From Hippasteria phrygiana (taxonomy: Eukaryota > Echinodermata > Asteroidea > Valvatida > Goniasteridae), in contig JAZGUH010000075.1 of the NCBI GenBank assembly GCA_037893225.1, forward strand, positions 744,001-808,000: DNA of 64,000 bases, given 5' to 3'. The translations under genes and the position numbers were made by a program. Of this stretch, positions 22,890 to 36,500 are shown one piece after another; within the stretch, counting starts at the first letter, position 1, and every line of letters starts with the position of its first letter. A model generated the notes under the pieces. The model was not told the DNA's origin and ran no database searches. It saw nothing but the letters and a program-made list of their open reading frames with translations.

Positions 22890-23440
22890 ACAAAACGCGG
22901 CGATAAAACCGACGAATGCTAACAATGGACGTTTCCCGGCCGGTCGGTTCCAACTGGAGCGGAGCGCTGTCTTAAACGGAATTGCAGTTTGATCGAGAGG
23001 ATGGTTTGCAAACAAGCTAAAGGGAAAACACGAGGCGTCTGGAAACTCCTGCGGCATCACGAGAAAGAAATCATTTCTGAGTACACACGATGGCACACAT
23101 TTCTATAAGCAGAATACGGACGGCGAGAGGAAAGGAACTCGGGATTTAGCTGGGAACAAAGAATATACAACCATACGGTTCGCCAAGCGAATGATACAAA
23201 ATATTGGGGATGATCTGACCAAATCCTGCAACATCAACCGATTTTTCCCCTTTTATGAACGAGTAAATTGACAGTATATAAAGGTGGTCTCCTCGAAGAC
23301 CGTGACCTAAATGTCCATGGAATTTAGGCAGGCTGCTTGAGACAGCACGCATGTTCCACACTGCAAAACAGGCGAACCATTGATTGGGTGGCCCGCCATC
23401 CATCATAAAATTCCATATTCATAGGGCTTTTCTCTGTCTC
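22890..23440. other. Intergenic, nothing recognised
   Basis: No coding or repeat structure seen between the end of element B2 and the satellite array. Confidence 0.4.
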
Positions 23441-25885
23441 AAAGGCTCAAAATCACAATGACGTGTTCGAACTGGTGGCCCGTTCTCCACTATCCATGGT
23501 ACACGTATATTTTTATTTTTTTTTATTTTTATTTTTTTACCAGAAGGCTTTACTCTGCTTCTAAATATCACTATCAGAATGGTGCGCTTAAACATGAAAG
23601 CAGGTCACACAGAAAGATACATAACAATTTCATTTCAGAGGGTTTTTCTCTGTCTGAAAATATCAAAATCACGATAGCGTGTCCAAATTGGATGGCCCAG
23701 GCCGCCCTCCACCATATGGCGCATAAAAACTTAATTTTCAGAGGGCCATGCTCTCTCTGAAAATACCACACTCACAGTAGTGCGGTCCAAATTGGGTGGT
23801 TCATCCTCCACCAAGGTACACAAAATGTCGTTTTCAGAAGATTTTTTCTCTGTCTGAAAGTATCGAAATCACAATAGTGTGTGCAAAATAATGGAGAGGC
23901 AAGTTCCTCCATCATGGCAAATAAATGATTCATATGCAGAGGTCTTTCTGTCCAAAAGTATCACCCCCGCAATGGTATGCTCGATTTGGGAGGCTCGTCC
24001 TCCCCATGGTACACAACGCTCCGTTTTTTATTTTATGTATTTACAGAGTCCATTTTTTCTCTGTCGAAAGGCGCCGCATTCATAATCGCATGTTCAAACC
24101 ACCAGGCCTGTCCTCCACTATGGTACACAATTAATGTTGTATTTACAGAGACAATTCCTTCTCTGTCCAAAAGTGCCACACCCATAATGGCATGTTCAAC
24201 TCACAAGGCCTGTCCACTATGGCACCCATTTGTTATTTTTAATTGTTGTAATGTTCTATTTACAGAGACAATTTCTTCTCTGTCTGTATGTTCAAACTCA
24301 CAAGGCCTGTACTCCACCGTGGTACACATATATTTCATTTACAGAGGCCATTTCTCATCCGTCTGTATGTTCAACTCAGAAGGCCTGCACTCCATCATGG
24401 CACACATTTCATTTACAGAGGCAATTTCTCCTCTATGTTCAACTCACAAGGCCTGAACTCCACCATGGTACACATATATTTCATTTACAGAGGCCATTTC
24501 TTCTCTGTCCGTATGCTCAACTCAGAAGGCCCGTACTCCACCATGGTACACATATTTCATTTACAGAGGCAATTTTACTTATGTCTGTATGTTCAATTCA
24601 CAAGGCCTGTACTCCACCATGGTACACATATATTTCATGCACTGAGGCCATTTCTTCTCTGTCTGTATGTTCAAACTCTCAAGGCCTGTACTCCACCAGG
24701 GCACACATATATTTCATATACAGAGGTAATTTCTTCTCTGTCTGTATGTTCAACTCACAAGGCCTAACCTCCGCCATGGTACGCATATATTCCATTTACA
24801 AAGGCAATTTCTTTGTATGTTCGAATGACGAGGCCTGCCCTCCACCATGGTACACAAATGTCTAATTCACAGATGGCAACCTCTTCTCTGCATAAAAGTA
24901 CCAAACTCATAATGGTATGCCCAACTGGCGAGGCCTGTCCTCCGCCATGGCACACCAATGTTTCATTCATAAAGGCCAATTCTTCCTGTATCATCCTTTT
25001 GTTTTTTGTCTCAAAGAATCAACATCGCAAGATTGTACCCAACCAAGGTACAGTAAAGTATGATTTTCAGAGGGTTTTTCTCTGTCCCAAATATCACACT
25101 CAGAATGTGGTGTCCGAATATGGAGGTGTTTGACTTTACAGTCCTCCAGCCAGGTACATAAAAATGTCATTTCCAGAGGATTGGTGTCTGCTGCTAATAT
25201 CACACTCAGAATGGTGTGTTGGAATACGGAGGCATTTGACTGTACCGTCCTCCAGCAAGGTACATAAAAATGTCATTTTCAGATGGTTTTCCCCGTCTGA
25301 AATATTACGCTCAGAATGGTGTGCTAGGTGTGTGACTTTACCGTCCTCTAGCAAGGTACATAAAATTGTCATTTTCAGCGGGTTTTTCTCTGCCTCAAAT
25401 ATCACACTCAGAATGGCGTGTTGGAATATAAAGGTTGTTGACTTTACCATCCTCCAACAAGTTACATGAAATTGTCATTTTCAGCGGGTTTTTCTCTGCC
25501 TCAAATATCACACTCAGAATGGTGTGCTGGAATATAAAGGTATCTGACTTTACCACCCTCCAACAAGGCACATACAAATGTCATTTTCAGAGGGTTCTCT
25601 CTGCCTCTAATATCACACTCGGATTGGTGTGTTGGAATATGGAGGGGTTTGACTTTACAGCCCTCCGGCGAGGCACATAAAAATGTCACTTTGAGAGGGT
25701 CTCAAGATATCACACTGAGAATGGTGCGTTCGAATTGAGAGACCCGTCCCTACCACGGTAGATACAATTGTTTTATTTTCAGAGGGCTTTACTTTGTCCT
25801 AAAGCATCACGCCTACAAAAGGAAGGGTGTTCAAATTTGGAGGCCCTTCCTCCACCCAGGCACATTTGCAGTAGGAATGTTCTTT
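23440..25885. repeat. Degenerate tandem satellite, 77- and 105-bp units
   Basis: Repeated core: TTTTCAGAGG, TTTTTCTCTGTCTGAAA, TATCACACTCAGAATGG, TCCTCCACCATGGTACACA. Spacing is about 76-78 bp in the middle (marker CCATGG at 24463, 24541, 24617) and 105-106 bp to the right (CAGAATG-equivalents at 25101, 25207, 25312, 25409, 25515, 25620; one step of 97). The 105-bp period keeps minus-strand frames open as a repeating HHSECDI...NPLKMTFLC peptide, which I treat as incidental. Confidence 0.88.
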
Positions 25886-26889
25886 TGTTTGCATATTTTT
25901 TTTTTCTTTCTTTTTGCTCAGTCCTGGGCCGTAAATTATAGCTACTTTGAAAGAGCAGGGCTCCAGAATTTAGAATCTGCAAAAATATTTAAAATAGCCC
26001 AAGGGGTTCTCGAAATACATCGAATCTAAGGACGGACAACTTGTGTCATTTTTTCTTTTACTTTAGAGGTCAAATGCCATTGTATATATTTCCTTATAGC
26101 GGCCACGGCTCCAAGAAAATCACATAATCACAAGATATTTTCTCCCAGTCTCCATAATGGTTTATTTGCTTTCATCCATTTTTGGCAAGCATGTTATGTA
26201 TGCATTCTTCCAATAAAATCTATGACTTCAGATGTTCATAATTAATTTCAATGTCAATTTACATAATTGAAGGGATGTGAATATCTTTCTTTGACACATA
26301 GACCCACTGGCATCATAGAATCGGCAGATGACATTTTAGGCAGTCTCTGAAAATAACTCTTTAAGATCTACATACAAAATTTGCATGATTGATTAGGTTT
26401 GGAATAATCAATTATTACCATTTCGAAATAACTGCAGTTTCACCGGTGAAACTGTGTAGAAGACATTCAGGGGAAAGTACGTTTGTGCAAAACCCATTTT
26501 CAACACCTACGTGAAACCTATCAGTAATTGTGTGGTCAATGCTTTGAAAATTATTAAAATGAAATATATATATATAATATATTACAAAATGCACATAGCT
26601 TCCACTGCGGGCGCGAACCCCATTTCGAGAACAAAAGTCATCTGTATTAAACAACGGCTAGGCCTAATCCTTCAGAAGATCCATCAAAACTAATCGTCTG
26701 TTTGGATGCATTTTCCGTTGATAATGACATGAGAAATTCATCAGATCTGTCGAGAGATTTCAGTTTTTATTAGCATATTTTGTTTCGGAGTGAAGATATA
26801 GTAACATTCCTCACCACATGCGAGTGTGCGGGGCCGTTGGACGATTTTCGTGACGTCATTTTTTAAATATTTATTTATATCGAACTCGC

Positions 26890-27110
26890 AAGGATGCGTA
26901 GTACTTGGGACCGTCCTCCAGCAAGGTACACAAATGCATTCGTAATTCATTTGCAAGGGTCTTTTCCTGTCCAAAAGTGTGATACCCACAATAGCACGTT
27001 CAACTCATGGGGATTAACCTCCACCATGGAGCGCAAAGTAATGTTTCGTTTCCAGAGGCCATTCCTCCGTCTAAAAATACCACACTCAGAATAATGTCAA
27101 CTTGGGAGGC
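26890..27110. repeat. Outlying units of the 23.4-25.9 kb satellite
   Basis: Two degenerate units (CCGTCCTCCAGCAAGGTACA, CCTCCACCATGGAGCGC, TACCACACTCAGAATA) separated from the main array by about 1 kb of unrelated AT-rich DNA. Confidence 0.75.
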
Positions 27111-30100
27111 CTGGTCTGCGACTCGTAATTGTCGGTTATGCAAATGCATGTTACGCCGATGCAACTCCAACTATTCCCAACTTTTCTTAGGGTTACATTT
27201 AAATGAGAAGAGCCATGTCAAATAAAACAGATACTGTCAAGATTCTATCTTTGACACCGGTAACGATCTTACGCATAACAAAAGCCACATTTTTCGCAAA
27301 TAACTTCCGATAAAGGAAAGCCGGACTACATTCCATCGTCATGCATCGGCGAGGGACGCCGATGCGCCCATTGTATTCAACACAATAGCATGAGGCGCGG
27401 CACTTAATACGAAACCCCGCAACGACAAGGGACCGAAATGGCCGAAGTGACCCGGAAAGGATTTCCCAAATTGTCAGAAAACCATTCAATCTTAGGCAAT
27501 AGGAATAAACTCCATAATATCAATGAATGCGGGTGCAAATTGCTCCGTAAATTTCTCCACGGCATCTCCGTCTTACGTGAAACCCTCACAAACAGCTCGG
27601 GGACAAAACTGTTTTTTTCCTACCTCATTTCTCCATGGGAATGAAAAGGGGGGCAAACGTCAAAACCGACTGCATGTCAATAATTAACACCACCGTGGTT
27701 GATGTCAATCAAAGACTGAGCCTCTCCAAAATACAATTGTTGAATCCTGAAACGGCCCTCGGCTTTCCTAACGGGCCGTGGCGTAGGATACGGCCCAACA
27801 AACCAGTGCCAGCGCAGAGCGAAATCAAACACGTGTGAACTGGATGACGACCAGACTGAACTGTGATAGTGTCTCTTCTGCCCTCTACGTCGCGGCAGTG
27901 CAAATAGTGCTATGGCCTACAACCGCAGGTGCTGAACGCCATCTAGACCTGACTATAGGGAGGCTGATTGGCGACCCACGTTACACTATTCTTGCGTGAC
28001 AGTCTGATTGGAATGTGAAAGGTATTGTAACGAAATCCAATTGGATAACGCCAGTTGGGATGGTAAGACCGAACGAATAAACAAATATATAATCTAAAAA
28101 AAGAAATCAATTTCAAAAGACAAATCGACTTGCCAGAATCATGCCGTATTCCGGCTTTATTTCGCCACTGGCTTTTATACATGTCTAATCTTAATATTTA
28201 CAGATAACATGTTTCGATATTAAAGTAAATTCACAAAAGTTATTAATATGTCCGCACCCACACTCCCGGAGAATAATTATAAAAGGACCGATCATGGAAT
28301 CCGCCCCAACCCCGAATGCGGCCACACTGCGGGCCCCGACAAAGGCCCGCTCTCCAAGGGCGGCGGCACACGGGACGATGGCCAAAGCCCACGCTCTAAG
28401 TGTAAACACTAGAGGTGACGGCAGAAGCCAACGCCCCAATTACAACCACCCCAGAGGCGACGGCAAATGTCTAAGCCCACAGCAGGACCACACCCAAGGT
28501 AGAGGTAACTTCCCACCCTCTATAACCACTCCAAAATAATCATCTCCAGGGTACAAGTAAGACAAATAATATTAACAAGGCTGGCTGGAGTGGGGTCCCA
28601 AAGGAAAACAAAATTAACTTACGAAATTAACATCGAGCCATGCAGTCCCCGCAGTGTACATTTCTCCGATACCAAAAGAAAACTACATTACTATATACAA
28701 CACAACACACCAAGACTAGAGTGTGTCCGGTCACAGAATCCCTTCAGAGTCTAAAAAAAACATGGGCTTATATTAGGGATCTGAATCCACCCAATACAAT
28801 ACAATACATTTCATTGCATCCAATCAGAAGTGCCCAATGATCAGTGGAGTGATACTACCACTGACCATAGAGCAAGGCACTGATCAATGAGAAGAAAAGA
28901 AACTATGCAATGACCTGGCCATTAGGCCACTCCCCAAGCCAGTCAGACTTGTGGAATGTATGGAATTTAAGGCATTTCGTAACAGTATGTTCTTCATTAT
29001 GAAAACTTGGAGCCGTGTACGAAATTATAAAGGTATTCCGTGTTAACGTACTACTTGTGGACCATGGTAGGCGCCAACGACACCGAACGGTCCAAATTCT
29101 GGCAAGAAATAAAACAAATTTCTCTTTCATTCCTCCTACACAATTTATAGGCTTATAACGCATAAAAGCTATTCATATTATTGTTTTCTAGCGCTTCGGT
29201 TCGATTTTGCCATTTATTTGCTATTTAAAGCAATTTGTTTTATAACAAAAAGTTGAATAAACACATTGCATCAAAATATTGTGTATGCTACTTGTGGACT
29301 GTTGAGCTGTAACAGGTGTGATGTGCAACATGTGGGAGAGATCTCGAGTAAACAAAAAACTCATCAAAAAACAAACACTGCAGTCAATCAATATCTCTCC
29401 AACTAATACAGTACAAAGTCAAACAATAAGAAAAGCCTTCAATTTTCAAAGTGTGATTTGTTTGACGAATAAAAAACCGAGGCATTTTTGTTTCGTTATA
29501 TTCTTCAAAAGTGGAATCGGGAGAGGAAATGGGACAACACCTTGAAATAAAAAAGAACAACAAAATATGAACAACAGACGCAGCAATTCTGAATACATCT
29601 GACTCTAAAATGACACATTAGGCCTAATGCGTGCTTGATGTACCATGGAGTCAAATGTAGACGGAATTAGTGCGTCCGTTGCTTATACACTTGGTGCGCG
29701 TGCCCACTGAATTGTAGCGTTCAAAAAATCTCTTTATTCCACGTGCGGTACCGTCAATGGCAAAATCGTCCAAGAAAGACACAGTTGTCAAACTCTAAAA
29801 ACGGTGCGAACGGCGATGCTGATGTCTGCTTGCTTGCCACTTAATAGTTAAAAAACTCGCATTATTCATTTTGCATTTTTACTGAAGAGACGACCATTCA
29901 AAACGTGAAAATATTAAGTTAATCCAGAACCAAAAACAAAGAGAAACAACCCATTGAAGGATGGCTGGTACCCAGATGAGTCAGTCAGTACAACACTACA
30001 GCACTGATGTGACACCAGTTCATCATGAAAAAATTATAATTATTGTTAATGGGGATTTTTCATAGACTGGAAACCTGTTCCAATGTCAGGGGTACATTTA

Positions 30101-30370
30101 CTCCAGTACGCCAAAACCTAGTTCCAATGCTTAACACAACGTAGGCCTACTATCAGATATCAGTACAAGGCGGGGCTCTGGGGGTCAAATGTTGTAGTTA
30201 CAGCATATGCATAAACGCTGCACGAAAACATCGGCACGTATCGGCATGAAGCATGTAGGCCTATTAAAAGCGTAGCGTGTCCAAAAGAATATTAAGTGAT
30301 GGGTCAGTACTGTCGAACCGTCAGAAAGGAGCCATGATAGGAAATCGCCTGCTCCGCCGCTTATACCCGA
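27111..30370. other. Upstream region of NXPE copy 2, no other gene recognised
   Basis: Holds the 61-bp repeat (27848) and an imperfect G+C-rich tandem (GAGGYGACGGCARA units near 28410-28470). The last few hundred bases before 30375 must include the 5' UTR and promoter, but I see no TATA box or clear initiator. Confidence 0.45.
27848..27908 (+). repeat. 61-bp repeat, second copy
   Basis: Identical to 19284-19344. Here it is followed by different sequence (GCTATGGCC). Confidence 0.85.
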
Positions 30371-30374
30371 AACA

Positions 30375-30533
30375 ATGAAAAATTCCCGACGGATTCCGGC
30401 AGCGGGAGCCGGACGGGCAATGCCGGCCCATGATAATATCCAATCGACGGCGAGCAGGTTTCGCTACACCCACTTCCTTCTTGTACTCTGCATAGTTACA
30501 ACTGCCAGCACTTTCCTATTTTACATGTACTTG
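30375..30533 (+). CDS. NXPE copy 2, exon 1: signal-anchor exon
   Basis: 53 codons from ATG, ending at a consensus donor (TTG|GTAAGT). About 30 polar/basic residues precede a hydrophobic stretch of about 20 residues (THFLLVLCIVTTAS to FYMYL), typical of a type II membrane anchor. No TATA box is evident upstream. The start could instead be the second ATG at 30420. Confidence 0.65.
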
Positions 30534-33500
30534 GTAAGTTTGGAGGTTTTGGTTTGATGGGGTGATGGTAGGAGGGACAATTCTTCATGGACAGCAAAAT
30601 ATTGGAAGATTTGTCATAAAGCGGCCCCATGGCAGTCTAACGACTCAAGTATTAAAATTACCCCCAGCCCCGTTGCCAGCTCCTGGCATCAGGGCCCACA
30701 GTACCAGCTATAGGGGGCCACATCACAAGAAAAAAACACATCTATAATCATTTTGATGCTTTTGGTTTTTGCCAATGGGGGGGGGGGGGGGAATTGGTCG
30801 ACGTAGGCCAACAGAAATCGGTACCAATTCAATGGACTAATTATAATGCCAAAATTCTACGGCAGTGTAACAGACTTTCTGAAGCAGTTTTCTGGCCTTG
30901 TTGACTGTGAAAACAAAATCTAAACTGTTCAATTAAGTGTATTCGTGCGAGCCTAAAAAAATACCTTCAGTATAAATACATGTATCGTCTTTTTTATAGA
31001 AGTCGCCCAATACAAGGCTAAAGCCACTCTATGGGCGACAACAGAGGTGGTGGGGTTGCATGGCCACATTTTAGCTTGCCAGCCCTACCACCCTTAAGTT
31101 TTTCCTTGGACAGTCATGTTCAAGATCACATCCTGCTAATGTTCCTGTCCATTTTGAAAAGAAAATCACATCCAATGAGTTCACAGTGATCACTGACGCA
31201 TATCATTTCAAACTGCACGCACTTGTATTCTTAACTTAATTCAATCAAAACGAACTTGGCAATAGATCAAAGACTTTACATACTAGATATTTTTTTAATA
31301 TCACCACAAAATGAGTTTCAACCAACAAACAAAATGTGTTATGAAAATTTTGATTTCACAAAGTTGAACCGAACAAAAAATGGCCTTCATAAACCCGCTG
31401 GCTCAGCCAACATAGCTAATTGCGGGGGGGGGGGGGGGCCTCTGTATTAAGTTATTATTTTTTTGAGAAGGTATATGCCTTATTTGAGATAACATAGATT
31501 TTTAATCTTAAGTATTTTAACGCTTCAAATCATTTTAACCACTCCATCTCAATCAACACTGATTACACTTTTCCAAATATTTCCCCATTTCATCTGGTGC
31601 CTTGAAGGCTTACATCTCGGGGAAATCGTTTTTTATATCAAGTAAATCGTACTTCGCCGACACACCTGAAGCCTTGTTTTGAGATACGTGACTTATAATT
31701 AAATATTATAGGAACATGCAATGAATAACATAAATTTAACACGTGTTGCCACATCTAGTAATGCCTTACTACAATAAATATTCTGTTCAACTTGTTTTAC
31801 ACACAACCGTGTGTTACTAGTTGCATTATCTAAATTATCGTATATATTTTTGTAGACGGTAAAGGACTAACAAAAAATGTAGTTTTCAATTCTTATAAAA
31901 TCTGTAAACACAGTCATCCAGAATGGCGCTATTTTTGACAATCACGGACCCCCTTGATTGAGCTTAACAGTACCAAATTCGATCTTTCAAAGTAACCCAT
32001 CAACGATGGCTTTAAGAAATGTTGGTTTAGCGCGGATTTAAAACGAGATATTGAGTGTGAAGCTCAGTTACAAAATGGAACCTTCTCCATGGAAATATAC
32101 ACAAAAATATCTCAGATGTATTGTGCACAATGGAGATAAAAGTATTGCGCGTGCGATGACATCACGCTTTTAAACTGGCTTGTTAATATTTGCATTAATT
32201 AACTTCCCAGAACTGCTACAAACGGAGACAAAAATTTGTTGCCAGATGCTGACACATTCATGCTTCGAAAAAATTTCATAAGACGGTGCTAATTTTTGCT
32301 TATGAATAGAAGGAATCCCTTTCAAAAGCGCAAAATAATACAGAAATTATTCCTCAAAAATAACCCACGAATAAAGTTATATATTTTAACATGGAAATCA
32401 ACAAATACATTGACCCTTCGCCATGAAAATGTAAAACAAAAAACCGTTGATAATTTTAACGCAATGCTATACCACTATTGTGCCTCTAATATCACGGTGA
32501 TTTGACTCATGAATATGGATTATGCATTAACAGAAAACCAGATCTGTGTAATTTGTCTCTATAAATATAGGGACAAATTATATTCCGGCCCCGGTCAAAA
32601 GTAAAGAGGGTAACATGTGTTTGTTTTGCAATGACCTTCGCACCTTCCCAATGCTTAAGTTCTATAACATGTACTATACAATCACTTCGTGGTGATCTAC
32701 AGTGGGAGTTTGTTTACATTTCATACTGTCTGGTCAAGTGGGTTAAAAAAGGTCAATACAAAACCAAGTCTTACGCTACAACAGTTTGAGAATAGCTGAC
32801 TTCGTGAAATTGTAATTGTTTTCAAATATGATGAATATTCGTTTATTTACATTTTGCAGTGGAATTACAATACGCCCAAAATGGCCACCAGGAATCCAGT
32901 AACTTCCATCAAGAATGAGGTAAAAGGAAGACCTTGCTTTTTGCTGCCGCTGCTGCTCCTGTTGCCCACCTCGTCACCATGGCATTCGAGCAATACGCCT
33001 CCACTGGCTGCTCTCTAGCTCCGTACTGGATTATTTGCATCTAAAAAAAATGGATATTATAATTGCAGTGATGCACTGCACTTGATCTGTTCAGTGTAAT
33101 AATATAGTCTGGCACTGCAAGATAGTGCTTTTCCATAAGAGGGTTGCAAAATTACATGCTACAAAATATATGGTAGTACACGGTACGCTTATGAACCAGC
33201 GAAAACCAAACAAATCAGAGTTTTTTACACAGGCTCTCGGAAAGTATTGAGTATACAGTGCTTCATACATTACGTCGGGATAGGGCAAAAGGAGAAAAAT
33301 CTCTGTTCTAATCATAGAGATATATTAAATTATTATAGAGCGCTGATCTCGATGTACAAAGTGATGCCTGCTGGGCACATCCATGTTTGTGTACAAACCT
33401 ATGGAAAACTTGAAATTTCGAGGTTTTTGTAAGGCTATTTGCATATCTGCGTTTGTATTCTATATAAAGTTGCGTTATCGAAGCCGATACGCCGAAACCC

Positions 33501-36500
33501 GAAACGCACAATCAGTAAATTAGCGTTTCATTTTTCTCTGCGCAAGCAACGCAAACGCGTGCGCGTACGGTGCTGCAGATGATTTTTGCCGTGACGTTTT
33601 ATAACCGGCATGACGCGCTGAAGTTGTTTGCGAATGTTGTACTTCTGCGTTGCAATTGTACACTTTTAACATTCACTCCATCTAATTTCATTATGTTCTA
33701 CAAACACGCACACGAATTCAAAATGTCTGCGCGCAGGAAGGATTTAAAGTATCTCCGCGCCTAAGATGGGGAGTTAGCGCTCTAGTAATATAATATAGCT
33801 CTGTGGTTCTAATTTACATCATCATCCCCGACGCAAAAATTCCATCTTCACATTGATTACGCGGTATTCGCTGACCCCGGCAAATCTACGGCACAGTGTA
33901 ACATACTTTCTGAAGCAGTTTTCTGGTGTTGTTGACCGTAAAACAAAATCTAAACTGTTCAATAAAGTGTATTCCTGCGAGCCTAAAAAAAACCTTCGGT
34001 ATAAATACATGTATCGTCTTTTTGATAGAAGTCGCCCAAGGCTAAAAGCCACTCTCTGCAAAGGGCGACAACAGATGGGGTGGGGTTGCATGGCCATATT
34101 TCAGGTTGCCAGCCCTACCACCCTTAATTGTTCTTTTGTTCTGTTTAACCTGGCCGTTAACCCTATCAATACCGCGCGCGCCACCTGGGCTCAATGTTGC
34201 ATGGACGTTCGCTACCATCGTGCTTGTTTGTCACAGGAATTTATAAGCTTTACACGACCAGCGTTCTCTGTTGGCACGAGCTACTATTGTTTGCAACTGA
34301 AATGTGAACAGCGCCCTCACTTTGGGCAGCGCTGTGCAGTTGGTTTACACTTGAAAAGGCACGCGCGCGAAAGGCAGTTTGCATCCCCACGCGCACTTTA
34401 TAGCCGCTATTATGGCAGAAAACGCTTCCAAGATTTTGGAGGAAATCTTCGCAGATAGCGGTTCAGATATGTCCGATGATGAATCTTCTCTAGCGACATC
34501 TGACGACAGTGATGGCGAAGCTATGCAAACTTCGTCAACTTCGTCGGGAAAGCCAAACTTCAGGTAGGGAGGTTCATAAAACTTAAAAGGTTCAACTTGG
34601 CTAGTCTCGAAATGTTTCGCATCCGTCATTCATGTCTATAAAAATATTACTGGGCTACTGTAATGTAACCTTTGCTTTTTAATGTTCTTTCGCGGGGAAA
34701 ATCATAAAAAGCACTGAACGTTTAAGTTTGCATTGCATAATACGATGGAAATCCAATTAGAAATTGATGAAAATATTGAATTTGTACCTGAAGTATGCAA
34801 AGTCAAGTGTGATGATTTTGCATCCAAATCAAAGTTCAGATAGGACAGCAAATGCAATGCTGAAAAAAAAACACATTTCAATTCCACTGAATTGGGCCTT
34901 ATTCAATTACTAAAAAAAGACTGGCGGCAATAATAATCTATAAAAAGGAGGAGATTTGAATGTAATTAAAAACTACAATTTATATTAATTAATGTACATG
35001 TATCCCCGAAATCAAAATATTAATCACAATTTCCTATAAGAACATTGGTCTACAAATGAACAGCAGCCTCGTACATGTTTCTGAATGTCCGTATTTTTAC
35101 TTGTTCGCTAAGAATACGATTGATAAGTAAGATACTAGAAATATTAACTACAATCTGTGTCTTAGGCCTATGTGAATTTAGGGATAAAAGGCCTACAGCA
35201 ATTAAATCATGGCTGCACTTATTTCAGTGGGAACACTAGATATGAGCATCCAAAAACAGCATTGTATGGACAGTTTGTCATTAAAGGTAATACAACATTT
35301 GCGACCACCCACCCCCCCCCCCCCCCCCCACCCCACACAGACAAAAAAAAAAAACTACCTCATTATTATGAATGACCGTACTTGACAGTCAAGAATAGTC
35401 TCGAGCATCCTGTGAAATCAGGGCACCTGGTGTGCTGTTCTGTTTAACCAAACTGACATTTTGTAGCAATTTCCAAAGATGGTTGGCCAACCGTCGTCCA
35501 AACAAATACTAAACCCCGGATCAATCCGTTTGACCCAAAAAACAAAAGCTAATGTTGTATACTACTTTAAAGAAAATGTGCCTTGAAATGAATAGCGTCC
35601 CATTACCTTTCTGAATGTTCCTATTTCAGGTGTGGATGGAATAAAGCAAGTACCTCCTACAGCAAGCGCCCACCGATGAACTTCAGTGAAGAGACTGGCT
35701 GTACGGAAGATTTCAGTCACCTGTCACCCATGCAGATCTTTCAGCTCTTCTTCTGCCAAGCAGTGTGGGAGTTGATGGTGGAGGAGACCAATCGCTATGC
35801 CCACCAAACAATGTGTGCAGATGCAGCCAATCATCAGCCTGCCTGGACTCCAACTACTGTTCCTGAAATGATGGCATTCATGGCCTTGCTTCTGTGCATG
35901 GGTATCAACAAAAGGCCTCGCTACAGCATGCACTGGTCCAGGTCCGAAGTTCTGCGAAGTCCCCTGTATTCGGCGACTATGTCTCGCAATCGATTCACTG
36001 CGATCCTTCGATTTTTCCACCTTGCCAACAACAGAGCTCAACCAGGTGATGCTCCCCCTGACAAACTGTCCAAGGTTCGCCCGCTGCTCGACATTGTATT
36101 GCCATCCTTTCCTCGCATTTACAAGCCAGGCCGAAACCTCTCACCGGATGAGACAATGATCAAGTTCAAAGGCCGACTTGGTTTCAAACAGTACATGCCA
36201 CGAAAGTCCGCCAAATGGGGATTGAAATGTTTTTCATTGAACGAGTCAGAAACCGGTTATACATGTGCCTGGAAGGTGTTCACCGGCTCTCAGCCCACAT
36301 CAAAAGAATCTAGTCAATCCTCCGTTGGTTATGCTTCAACACACCACCCACCTAATCTTTCATCTGCTGGGCATGTAGTCCTCGACCTTATTAAAGGACT
36401 CGAACATAAGGGACATTTCATTTTCATGGACAATTGGTACACGAGCCCGGCTCTCGTCTGCAAGTTGTCACAGTTAAAATTCGGAGCTCGTGGAACTGTA

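Noticed and set aside
25136..25690. Repeating HHSECDI / NPLKMTFLC peptide on the minus strand
   Set aside because: Explained by the 105-bp satellite period; frames break where spacing deviates and there is no start, splice or domain support.
23440..25885. CRISPR-like array
   Set aside because: Eukaryotic context, degenerate repeats, no distinct spacers; it is an ordinary satellite.
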